Source: DASWNP01 sp035537095 (GTDB lineage: Bacteria > Acidobacteriota > Blastocatellia > Pyrinomonadales > Pyrinomonadaceae). From it: DNA of 13,777 bases. Of the stretch, positions 6,302-12,233 are shown piece by piece (within the stretch, counting starts at the first letter, position 1; every line of letters starts with the position of its first letter). The position numbers and the translations under genes were made by a program. The notes below the pieces were generated by a model. It had not been told where the DNA came from, did no database searches, and saw only the letters and a list, made by a program, of their open reading frames with translations. The DNA is taken from NCBI GenBank assembly GCA_035537095.1, contig DATLMV010000048.1, forward strand, positions 1 to 13,777, read 5' to 3'.

Positions 6302-7315
6302 GTTGACGCTTTCCGCTTCCCGAGTCGCGCCTTCCTTCAACTGCCGCAGGTACTTGCCGAAGACGCCGTTCCACGGCGGAATCACGATGGAGACCGCGCC
6401 GCCGCCCTGCGCCTGACATGAGAGACGGATCAGGGGCTTCGCTTCGTCGGTGTCTATGTAGCCGATCTGCTTGATGACGCGGGCTTCGCGCGCGGACACG
6501 TCGGCCAACTTCTCCGCGCCGCCGAGCACGCCGACCCAGCACGTCCCGCAAGAGGCCGAGCGGCATTGCACAGGGATCGGGCCTTCGTTGATCGTGCAGC
6601 GCGGGTCAACCTCCGACCAATCCGCGCGCGGGTGATTGGGCGCAGCCGACGCGATCTCCTGCATGTGCACCATCGGGAAACGCGCGTCGTCGTCGTTCTC
6701 GTCGAAGGTCACAGTCCAACGCTTGTCGGTCGTCCGCAGGAAACCGAAGAGACCCTGACTGTCGTCGCGCGCGCGCTCGCGCAAGATTTCTGCGGGCGAC
6801 CTGCGCGCGTGCCGCTGATCAATCAAGACCGCGCCCGGCGCGGCGTTGAAAGCCGCGAGGCCCACCTGCTCGACCGTCATGAAAGCGACCGCGACGATGC
6901 CCGCCAGAAGCGAACGCTCGACCTTCAACGTGCGCGCGAGCGCGTCGGCCACTTCGAGAATCTGTGCGGAGAGCGAAGCGTCGGCGGCGTGCGTCGCGGC
7001 GCGCGCGGCGTGCCCGGCGACGGCGCGTTTGACCTCCGGCCAGAAACGATGCCCGTAGAGAAACGTGTGCGACGAATCAATCTGATCTTTCAGATAAAAC
7101 TTGCCCTGCAACAACAATCTCTGCACCAACTGCGCGGGGTCGTCCGCCGCTTCGAGCGCGCGCAGCAGCCCGAGGGGGAAGAAAGCGAACCAGATTTCCG
7201 TCGCGTTGCGGTCAACCTCGTGAATCGAAGGCAGCAACGCCGCCAACTCCCGCGCCCACGCCGCCTCGTCGTGCCGCCGCAAAAACGCCTCAAAAGAATC
7301 GCTTGTAATGCTCAT
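6296..7315 (-). CDS. [2Fe-2S] ferredoxin domain fused to an unknown N-terminal domain
   Basis: Predicted soluble redox protein of 339 residues. ATG 7315 has a strong ribosome binding site, AGAGAGGA ending 5 bases upstream. Residues about 200-315 look like a plant-type ferredoxin: C251-x4-C256-x2-C259 (CRSASCGTC) with the fourth ligand C300 (RLSCQAQ), the standard spacing for a [2Fe-2S] cluster. An extra C240 is present. Residues 1-195 form a helical domain I do not recognise (FAFFPLGLLRALEAADD about 44-60, SSHTFLYGHRFW about 81-92), where stand-alone ferredoxins have nothing. There is no flavin or NAD-binding motif, so it is not a ferredoxin reductase or oxygenase reductase. It appears to head a three-gene unit with the cysteine-cluster protein and the 88-residue protein. 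It probably passes electrons to an unknown partner. Confidence 0.8.
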   Translation of the reverse strand: MSITSDSFEAFLRRHDEAAWARELAALLPSIHEVDRNATEIWFAFFPLGLLRALEAADDPAQLVQRLLLQGKFYLKDQIDSSHTFLYGHRFWPEVKRAVAGHAARAATHAADASLSAQILEVADALARTLKVERSLLAGIVAVAFMTVEQVGLAAFNAAPGAVLIDQRHARRSPAEILRERARDDSQGLFGFLRTTDKRWTVTFDENDDDARFPMVHMQEIASAAPNHPRADWSEVDPRCTINEGPIPVQCRSASCGTCWVGVLGGAEKLADVSAREARVIKQIGYIDTDEAKPLIRLSCQAQGGGAVSIVIPPWNGVFGKYLRQLKEGATREAESVNS

Positions 7316-7357
7316 CCGAGTCCTCTCTCAACAATCCGTGTCCTAATCGAAACGCAC

Positions 7358-7386
7358 AGTTTAACGGCTCTCGCCCAAACTCACAA
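7358..7386 (-). promoter_or_regulatory. Possible promoter for the ferredoxin-domain gene group
   Basis: On the minus strand TTGTGA (7386-7381) is followed after exactly 17 bases by TAAACT (7363-7358), about 40 bases before ATG 7315. Both boxes match consensus at 4 of 6 positions. It lies between the GACGATA hairpin and the gene, which would let this group be transcribed separately from the ABC operon. Confidence 0.4.
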
Positions 7387-7396
7387 ACGCACAGCA

Positions 7397-7478
7397 GACG
7401 ATAGACGATAGACGATAGACGATGGACGGCAGGAAAGCTTCCCTCTTATCTATCGTCTATGGTCTATCGTCTATCGTC
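7397..7478. repeat. GACGATA heptamer inverted repeat
   Basis: The left arm 7397-7424 is four heptamers, GACGATA three times then GACGATG. The right arm 7451-7478, read as reverse complement, is GACGATA twice, GACCATA, then GACGATA. The 28-nt arms match at 26 positions, and one of the two differences would be a G-U wobble in RNA. The loop is 26 bases (7425-7450). It begins 8 bases after the stop of the SdpI-like gene on the minus strand. Confidence 0.9.
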
Positions 7479-7486
7479 CGTTTCGT

Positions 7487-7828
7487 TTAGAGCGTGCGTG
7501 CGTGGCGGTAGGTGATGAGGGCGGAGGTGATTGCGGCGACGGCGGGCGCGAGTAGAAAGAGGACGGGCAGATTATCGGCGTCGTCGAATTTGATAAAGAG
7601 GGCAAGGATGCCCGTGAGGATGACGGGGATTGACCAGAGGATGAGTTGACGCGCGCCGTAGCGATTGATGCGATACCAGTTCTCGTCCGACTCGAACGCA
7701 CGGCGGATACGCATGCCGTAAAAATGGTTCATCGGGATTCTGCCCTTGAGCAGCGGCAGGCTAATCAGGATAAACAGAAGCCCCGTGCCCACGTTGGCCG
7801 CCGCGATAATCATGCTCCAAGTGTTCAT
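7487..7828 (-). CDS. SdpI/YfhL-like small membrane protein
   Basis: Small integral membrane protein of 113 residues. Three hydrophobic segments are seen: about 5-26 (MIIAAANVGTGLLFILISLP), about 65-82 (LILWSIPVILTGILALF) and about 88-106. Between the first two is the soluble motif GRIPMNHFYGMRIRR...ESDENWYRINRYGARQL, characteristic of the SdpI family (known from B. subtilis SdpI, immunity to the SdpC toxin, and from YfhL). Many members have no known toxin partner, and no toxin gene is visible here. The second of two adjacent ATGs (7828) is chosen from ribosome binding site spacing. The gene follows the alpha/beta hydrolase on the same strand, separated by a 7-mer hairpin, and may be the last gene of the GntR-ABC operon. 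Confidence 0.85.
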   Translation of the reverse strand: MNTWSMIIAAANVGTGLLFILISLPLLKGRIPMNHFYGMRIRRAFESDENWYRINRYGARQLILWSIPVILTGILALFIKFDDADNLPVLFLLAPAVAAITSALITYRHARTL

Positions 7829-7833
7829 CATTC

Positions 7834-7838
7834 CCTCC
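7834..7838 (-). promoter_or_regulatory. Ribosome binding site deciding between two adjacent ATGs
   Basis: GGAGG on the minus strand lies 2 bases before ATG 7831 but 5 bases before ATG 7828. The second spacing is functional and the first is too short, so translation should start at 7828. Confidence 0.7.
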
Positions 7839-7851
7839 GAAGAAGAGAGGT

Positions 7852-7919
7852 TAGATGTTGGATGTCAGATGTCGGATAAACAGAGCTTGTCTTTCCTAAC
7901 ATCTGACATCCGACATCTA
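7852..7919. repeat. GATGTCR heptamer inverted repeat
   Basis: The left arm 7852-7874 has register GATGTTG, GATGTCA, GATGTCG. The right arm 7897-7919, read as reverse complement, has GATGTCG, GATGTCA, GATGTTA. The 23-nt arms match at 20 positions, with two of the three differences able to form G-U wobbles. The loop is 22 bases. The right arm abuts the TGA stop of the hydrolase (7922-7920), and the left arm ends 13 bases before the SdpI-like gene's ribosome binding site. Confidence 0.9.
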
Positions 7920-9275
7920 TCACCTGCTTTTTATCCACGCCGCGATGTCGTCTATGACGTACTGTGCGACGTTGCCGGACTTCGCGTATTCGGCGGGGAC
8001 GCTCTTCGGGCCTTCGCCCTCGATGAAGAGATGATTGAGTTTCGGATACGACTTGAACTGCACGTTCTTGCGCGCGGCGAGAATCTTCCAGCCCTCGAAC
8101 TCCCGCATCGTCACTTGATAATCACGCTCGCCCTGCATGATGAGCATCGGCTGCTTCAGGTCGCGCGCATCAATCGGGGCGCGGTATCCGCGCAGGTCGA
8201 GCCAGTAGTGCGCGGCGACGCCGAGCGGCATCTCGGAGGCGGGCGTGGCGTCGGTCGTCTGCGGGTCTTTCAGTTTCGCCACCTGTCGTTTGATCGCGTC
8301 GAGTTGCGCCTGCTCCTCGGGCGTTATCTTGCCGTCAACCGAAAAGACGTACTCGAACTGCGGGACGAGCACGTCCTCTATCGAACCGCTCACGCCCGCC
8401 ATGATAATCAGACCGGTTATGCCAGCGTCGGCTCTGGCGATGCGCGGCGCGACCGTCGCGCCCAGACTATGACCGAGCACGAAAATCCTGCGCGCGTCTA
8501 TCCCTCCGGTCTTCCGCAGCAGCGCGACCGCCGCCAGCGCGTCGTCCGTCACCTCTTCCTTGACCGTGAATTTGCTGATGACGCTGCCCAACTTCGCGGC
8601 GTGCGCCTTCGTCCGCTTCTCGTAGCGCAGCACGGCGACGCCCTGCGAAGCGAGTCCTTCGGCGATGTCGCGGAAGGGTTTGTTGGGGCCGATGGTTTCG
8701 TCGCGGTCGTTGGGGCCGGAGCCGTGCACGAGCACGACCGCCGGAAACGGCCCCTTGCCGACGGGCAGCGTCAGCGTCGCGGGCAGAGCCCACTCGCCCG
8801 CGCCGACCACCGTCTCCTTAGATTGAAACGCGGCGGCGCGCACGTAGGCGGGCGCGCGGTAGATGTCCGACGTAATCATCACCGGCGCAAAGAAGAGTCC
8901 CGTGATCTGCCCCGCGCTCGTATAGACGACCTTGACCTCGATTCCCGTCCGCTCGAACTCGCATGTCACGATGGCCGCGTCGTATTCGCCCACGCGCTCG
9001 ACGCGCGCCCCGACCACGCGCTTCAACGCGCCGACCTGCGTGTTCAGAGTCTTCCAGAGTTCTTGCAGTTTCTCCGTGGGAAATGTCGCGCGCAGCGTCT
9101 CGTCGAAGGTCTTGCCCGCGTCGGCAAACTCTCCGCGCGCGAGCGTCTCGACGAACGCTCGCGCCGCCGCCGCACGCTCCAACGAAGGCTCGCGGGCAGC
9201 AGTTTGCGCCTGTGCAAAAACGACCGGCGACAGGCTCAAGATAGACATGACGACTACGCTCACAAATGTTTTCAT
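7920..9275 (-). CDS. Exported alpha/beta hydrolase with N-terminal DUF3887-like domain
   Basis: Secreted or periplasmic hydrolase of 451 residues. Residues 1-21 are a signal peptide (MKTFVSVVVMSILSLSPVVFA). Residues about 35-130 resemble the DUF3887-type region often placed before such hydrolases. The alpha/beta hydrolase core runs from about 155. HGSGPNDRDE at 184-193 is the oxyanion region, and the nucleophile is S270 in GHSLGA. D385 (QGERD) and H415 (LNHLF) complete the catalytic triad. The substrate is unknown; an ester or acyl group of envelope or exogenous origin fits. ATG 9275 is chosen over an adjacent GTG at 9278 because AGAGG (9287-9283) is 7 bases upstream of the ATG. It lies 25 bases after the ABC permease, so co-transcription with the GntR-ABC genes is likely. 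Confidence 0.9.
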   Translation of the reverse strand: MKTFVSVVVMSILSLSPVVFAQAQTAAREPSLERAAAARAFVETLARGEFADAGKTFDETLRATFPTEKLQELWKTLNTQVGALKRVVGARVERVGEYDAAIVTCEFERTGIEVKVVYTSAGQITGLFFAPVMITSDIYRAPAYVRAAAFQSKETVVGAGEWALPATLTLPVGKGPFPAVVLVHGSGPNDRDETIGPNKPFRDIAEGLASQGVAVLRYEKRTKAHAAKLGSVISKFTVKEEVTDDALAAVALLRKTGGIDARRIFVLGHSLGATVAPRIARADAGITGLIIMAGVSGSIEDVLVPQFEYVFSVDGKITPEEQAQLDAIKRQVAKLKDPQTTDATPASEMPLGVAAHYWLDLRGYRAPIDARDLKQPMLIMQGERDYQVTMREFEGWKILAARKNVQFKSYPKLNHLFIEGEGPKSVPAEYAKSGNVAQYVIDDIAAWIKSR

Positions 9276-9300
9276 CACAAAACCTCTTTCCGGTTAACTG

Positions 9301-10062
9301 TCAAAAATCCTTCCGCTCGATGATGCGCCACGCCGACGCATACATCACGACGCTCAACGCCAGACTCACCAGCAGCCCAACCCACGGCAGCCCGTTGCCC
9401 TTGAAATAAGACTCGCCGCTCATCACGCGATAGACGTTGTAGCGTTCGAAGATGCTGTGAAAGAGGGGCAGGATGTTGAGAATGAAAGTGACCAGCACGC
9501 CGATGACGATGGGCTTCAACTGGTCGGCGAAGATGCACGAAAGCAATGCCGCGAAACTGTAGAAGACGAGCCCGCCCGCGAGCGTCAGAAAAGAGTAGAG
9601 CAGGGCGTCCGTTAGGGGGTAAGTCTGCCCGATGAGCGGCGACAGCAGCGTCACTAACAGCGACGGCACGAAGGCCAGCACCGACAGTTCCAGCACTCCG
9701 ACGAGCGCGCGCACGCCGAGCAGACGAGCGCGCGTCACCGGCAGCGACAGCGTAAAGAGTGCGCTCCCGCGCGCCGTCTCCGTCAGGACGCTGCCGACGC
9801 CGAGCAGCACCGCGAAGAGCGCCCAAGTGTTGATCAGGTTCTTCGCAAACCATTGCGACCAGATGTAGCCCTGATAGGTGACTATCACCGACATCATCTC
9901 GCGCACCATCGTGTTCATCCGCTCGCCCAAGTCGGGCAAGTCCAACTGCATCTTCGAGACGAGCGGCTGCGTCAACACAACCGACGCGCTCAACAGACAC
10001 ATCACCAAGAGCCCCGTCAAAAAACGCCAGCGCGTCTCCCACCAAGCCTTATGCCACAACAT
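9301..10062 (-). CDS. ABC-2 type transporter permease
   Basis: Integral membrane subunit of 253 residues. About six hydrophobic spans are visible: around 14-32, 80-96, 113-140, 155-180, 188-205 and 225-245. A loop of about 45 residues lies between spans 1 and 2. A basic, tryptophan-rich N-terminus (MLWHKAWWETRWRF) is common in YtrC/ABC-2 permeases. It should pair with the ATPase encoded just upstream to form an exporter or a resistance-type transporter; the substrate cannot be read from sequence. ATG 10062 is preferred over the adjacent GTG 10065 because GGAGG is 6 bases from the ATG. The ATPase gene is separated from it by a 120-base GGGATGA hairpin. Confidence 0.88.
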   Translation of the reverse strand: MLWHKAWWETRWRFLTGLLVMCLLSASVVLTQPLVSKMQLDLPDLGERMNTMVREMMSVIVTYQGYIWSQWFAKNLINTWALFAVLLGVGSVLTETARGSALFTLSLPVTRARLLGVRALVGVLELSVLAFVPSLLVTLLSPLIGQTYPLTDALLYSFLTLAGGLVFYSFAALLSCIFADQLKPIVIGVLVTFILNILPLFHSIFERYNVYRVMSGESYFKGNGLPWVGLLVSLALSVVMYASAWRIIERKDF

Positions 10063-10068
10063 CACACA

Positions 10069-10073
10069 CCTCC
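10069..10073 (-). promoter_or_regulatory. Ribosome binding site of the permease, next to the repeat hairpin
   Basis: GGAGG on the minus strand, 6 bases before ATG 10062. It lies only 5 bases after the end of the GGGATGA hairpin arm at 10079, so folding of the hairpin would leave the site just exposed. Confidence 0.7.
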
Positions 10074-10078
10074 GAATG

Positions 10079-10198
10079 AAGGGATGAGGGCCGCAGGGTG
10101 AGGGATGAAGCAGAATTTAATGATTGAATCATTTCTTCATTTCCTAATTGATTCAATGAATCAATCCTTTCATCCCTCATCCCTCATCCCTCATCCCT
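10079..10198. repeat. GGGATGA (CATCCCT) heptamer inverted repeat with inner ATTGAATC palindromes
   Basis: The right arm has four perfect CATCCCT heptamers (10171-10198). The left arm (10079-10110) has GGGATGA and GAGGGATGAAG interrupted by a GCCGCAG segment. Between them, AATGATTGAATCATT (10119-10133) and TTGATTCAATGAATCAA (10148-10164) are each nearly self-complementary and related to each other. The ATPase stop codon (10193-10191) lies inside the heptamer array: its last two sense codons and TGA are read from GGGATGA. Confidence 0.9.
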
Positions 10199-11117
10199 TG
10201 TCTTTGTCCCTCACGGTTTCGAGAAAAATATCCTTGAGGCCGACGGGCACGACCTCGACGGAGAGTGCGCCCGCCGCGCGCGCTTCGTCGGCGACGGCGG
10301 CGGCGTTGCGACTGACGAGCAGCGAGAGCCAGCGTCCCTCGCGCTTGACGTGTTCGACGCCCGCCGTCGTCGCCGCAAACTCTCTCTGCGGCGCGCCCTC
10401 TGCGAAAGCGACGTTGATGCGCCGGTAGTTCTCCCGCAAATCGTCGAGCGCGCCCGCGACCGCTATCCGCCCGTGCTGAATGATGCAGACGTGGTCGGCA
10501 ATCTGCTCGACTTCGGCAATCTGGTGCGACGAAAAAAAGATGGTCAACCCGCCCCCGGCGATGAGCGAAACGAGCGCCTGCAACAACTCCTCGGTCATCG
10601 AGGGGTCGAGTCCTTCGGTCGGCTCGTCGAGTATCAAAAGCTCCGCGCCGCGCCCGAGCGCGAGCAGCAACGCCAGTTTCGTCCGCATCCCCTTCGACAA
10701 CGCGCGCACTTTTCTATGCAAGGGCAACTCGAAGGCGCGCAGGTATTTCTCTTCGAGGTCTGCGCGCCACGCGGGAAACAGCGGGCGCGTGAAGGCGATC
10801 ATCTGCGCGACCGTCAGGTAATCGTAGAGACCCTTGTCTTCGCTGACGAAGCCGGTGCGGCGTCGAATCTCAAGGCTCTCGTCTCGCGTGTCAATCGGTC
10901 TGCCGAGCACGCGGCCCGCGCCTGCGGTCGGGCGCGTCATGCCGAGCAGCATCTTGATGGTCGTCGTCTTGCCCGCGCCGTTGCGCCCGAGGAAACCGTA
11001 AATCGAACCGCGCGGCACGTCGAGATCGAGCCCGCTGACGGCTTCAAATGCTCCGTAAGACTTGCGCAAGCCCTTCGTCTCGATGGCTGCGCCCGCGCTC
11101 GCCTGCGTCTCCATCAT
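10191..11117 (-). CDS. ABC transporter ATP-binding protein (YtrB-like)
   Basis: Cytoplasmic ATPase of 308 residues. Walker A is GRNGAGKT (44-51), the signature is the variant LSKGM (140-144) in place of LSGGQ, Walker B is LLILDEP (160-166) followed by TEGLDP, and the switch histidine is H198 (SSHQ). About 75 extra residues follow the ATPase fold, as in YtrB, CcmA and BcrA-type proteins with a C-terminal domain. ATG 11117 overlaps the repressor's stop in ATGA, with AGAGGA 7 bases upstream, so the two are translationally coupled. It should power the downstream ABC-2 permease. The final codons and the stop lie inside a GGGATGA repeat, so the last residues (DKG) may be repeat-derived. Confidence 0.93.
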   Translation of the reverse strand: MMETQASAGAAIETKGLRKSYGAFEAVSGLDLDVPRGSIYGFLGRNGAGKTTTIKMLLGMTRPTAGAGRVLGRPIDTRDESLEIRRRTGFVSEDKGLYDYLTVAQMIAFTRPLFPAWRADLEEKYLRAFELPLHRKVRALSKGMRTKLALLLALGRGAELLILDEPTEGLDPSMTEELLQALVSLIAGGGLTIFFSSHQIAEVEQIADHVCIIQHGRIAVAGALDDLRENYRRINVAFAEGAPQREFAATTAGVEHVKREGRWLSLLVSRNAAAVADEARAAGALSVEVVPVGLKDIFLETVRDKDKG

Positions 11118-11551
11118 CGCTTTTTCCTCTGGACGGCGGTCTCGCCCGCGCCCTCGCGCAGGCGCGTCAACTCGCCTTCAAACAGACGCCGCATCTCCTC
11201 TTCCGTCAGCCCCAACGCTTCCAACTTCGCCAGCAGATTCCTGACGGCGGGCAGCATCCCGCGCAACTGTTCGGCGCGCGCTTCATTCTGCTGCTGCCCG
11301 CGCGCCCCGCGCGCACGCTCCGCGACGAATGCGCCCGCGCCCTGCCGCAACTCGATGACGCCCTCATGCTCCAACTCGCGGTAAGCCTTCGCTACTGTAT
11401 TCGGATTGATCACCAAGTCTTCCGCCACCTTCCTGATACCCGGCAACTGCTCGCCCGCCGCGAGCGCACCCGTCTCGACCGCGTGCTTTATCTGCTCCAT
11501 TAGCTGCAAATAAATCGGCACGCCCGACGATGGATTCGGCTTAAATAACAT
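11114..11551 (-). CDS. GntR-family repressor, YtrA subfamily
   Basis: DNA-binding regulator of 145 residues. The winged helix-turn-helix covers about residues 10-78 (VPIYLQLMEQIKHAV...GEQLPGIRKVAEDLVINPNTVAKAYRELEHEGVI). It is followed by a short helical tail of about 65 residues, not a large effector domain; this size and layout define the YtrA subfamily. The tail has a leucine-rich pair of helices (about 95-134) likely used for dimerisation. It is first in a minus-strand operon with an ABC ATPase, an ABC-2 permease and an exported hydrolase, and overlaps the ATPase by 4 bases. A perfect inverted repeat at 11563-11582 next to a strong promoter implies autorepression of the operon. In Bacillus the related ytr operon is induced by cell-wall-active antibiotics; the inducer here is unknown. 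Confidence 0.93.
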   Translation of the reverse strand: MLFKPNPSSGVPIYLQLMEQIKHAVETGALAAGEQLPGIRKVAEDLVINPNTVAKAYRELEHEGVIELRQGAGAFVAERARGARGQQQNEARAEQLRGMLPAVRNLLAKLEALGLTEEEMRRLFEGELTRLREGAGETAVQRKKR

Positions 11552-11562
11552 CTCTCTTGTGC

Positions 11563-11582
11563 TGTACTACTGTCATAGTACA
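11563..11582 (-). promoter_or_regulatory. Predicted YtrA-type operator
   Basis: A perfect dyad, TGTACTA, six bases, TAGTACA. It begins 3 bases downstream of the -10 box, so it covers the expected transcription start and early leader of the repressor operon. A repressor bound here would block initiation. Sites with GTAC cores are typical of the YtrA subfamily. Confidence 0.8.
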
Positions 11583-11585
11583 CTC

Positions 11586-11614
11586 ATACTAAGCCGGTAG
11601 ACACGGCTTGTCAA
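11586..11614 (-). promoter_or_regulatory. Strong sigma70-type promoter of the GntR-ABC operon
   Basis: On the minus strand TTGACA (11614-11609, full consensus) is followed after 17 bases by TAGTAT (11591-11586). The predicted start lies around 11579, inside the operator, giving a leader of roughly 28 bases before ATG 11551. Confidence 0.8.
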
Positions 11615-11654
11615 CAACTTTTTTATTTTGGGAAGAAAGTTTGACGAAAAGCGG

Positions 11655-11816
11655 GATGGATTAACAGGATGGACAGGATAAAAGATGCAGGATGGGCAGG
11701 CTAACGAAAGGGTTAAAAGGGGAAAAGGGAATAGAGATAAAACAGTTAGCTCGCTCCCCTTTAGCCCTTTACCCGTTTCCCCTTAACAGTTCTTCATCCT
11801 GTCTATCCTGTTGAAT
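11655..11816. repeat. Composite nested inverted repeat (GGACAGGAT outside, GGGTTAAA/GGGGAAA inside)
   Basis: The outer arms are AACAGGATGGACAGGATAAA (11663-11682) and, 110 bases later, its near-complement at 11793-11812: 18 of 20 positions match and one difference is a G-U wobble. Inside it, purine tract 11706-11732 and pyrimidine tract 11753-11785 form a second imperfect stem of the GGGTTAAA/GGGGAAA class also seen at 411-507. The outer unit has a 9-nt period (AGGATGGAC). It separates the HIT gene's 3' end from the promoter of the GntR operon. Confidence 0.88.
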
Positions 11817-11823
11817 TTTCGGT

Positions 11824-12174
11824 TTAACCCGGAGGCCATGTGAGCGTGCGCCCGCCGATGACGTGGAGGTGTAGGTGAAAGACGGATTGGCCCGCGCCCG
11901 TGCCGGTGTTGATGACGGTGCGATAGCCGCTCTCCGATAAGCCCTGCTCGTTGGCGACGCGTGCGGCGACGCGGAGCAGGTGTCCGAGCGGGGCTTCGTC
12001 GCTCTGCGCGGCATCGTCGAGAGATTCCAGATGCTCGCGCGGGATGATAAGGATGTGTACGGGCGCTTGCGGATTGATGTCGCGGAAGGCGACGGCGCGT
12101 TCGTCCTTGTAGACAACGTCGGCGGGAATCTCTCCGCCGACTATTTTGCAGAAGATGCAGTTTTGTTCAGCCAT
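11824..12174 (-). CDS. HIT-family (HinT-like) nucleotide hydrolase
   Basis: Small cytoplasmic protein of 116 residues, the usual length for bacterial HinT. The histidine triad HLHLHV is at 100-105 (H100, H102, H104), and an N-terminal CIFCK (C6, C9) matches the zinc site of many HinT proteins. Conserved PREHLESL and NTGTGAGQSV stretches support the assignment. HinT proteins hydrolyse purine nucleoside phosphoramidates and aminoacyl-adenylates. ATG 12174 is the only sensible start, although no ribosome binding site is visible. It lies 59 bases after murA on the same strand, and is probably co-transcribed with it. That spacer contains only a short AAAAGCTTTT palindrome. Confidence 0.95.
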   Translation of the reverse strand: MAEQNCIFCKIVGGEIPADVVYKDERAVAFRDINPQAPVHILIIPREHLESLDDAAQSDEAPLGHLLRVAARVANEQGLSESGYRTVINTGTGAGQSVFHLHLHVIGGRTLTWPPG

Positions 12175-12233
12175 AAGTTTTTGTGAGACGACGGATGCAG
12201 GGTAAAGAAAAAGCTTTTCGTCCTCTCTGTCAT

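Noticed and set aside
6296..7315. Ferredoxin reductase or oxygenase reductase
   Set aside because: No FAD- or NAD(P)-binding motif is present in the N-terminal 195 residues.
7397..7478. CRISPR array
   Set aside because: The heptamers are contiguous without unique spacers, and there are no cas genes.
7746..9323. Plus-strand ORF of 525 codons
   Set aside because: It is antisense to the alpha/beta hydrolase, which has signal peptide and triad; its sequence is Arg/His-rich and runs through the GATGTCR hairpin.
10350..11384. Plus-strand ORF of 344 codons
   Set aside because: Antisense to the ABC ATPase and GntR genes, both with full motif sets.
11655..11816. Small IS or MITE
   Set aside because: No target-site duplication could be seen and there is no transposase; the arms consist of short tandem units, not conserved terminal repeats. 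The mobile interpretation is left only as a possibility for the composite type.
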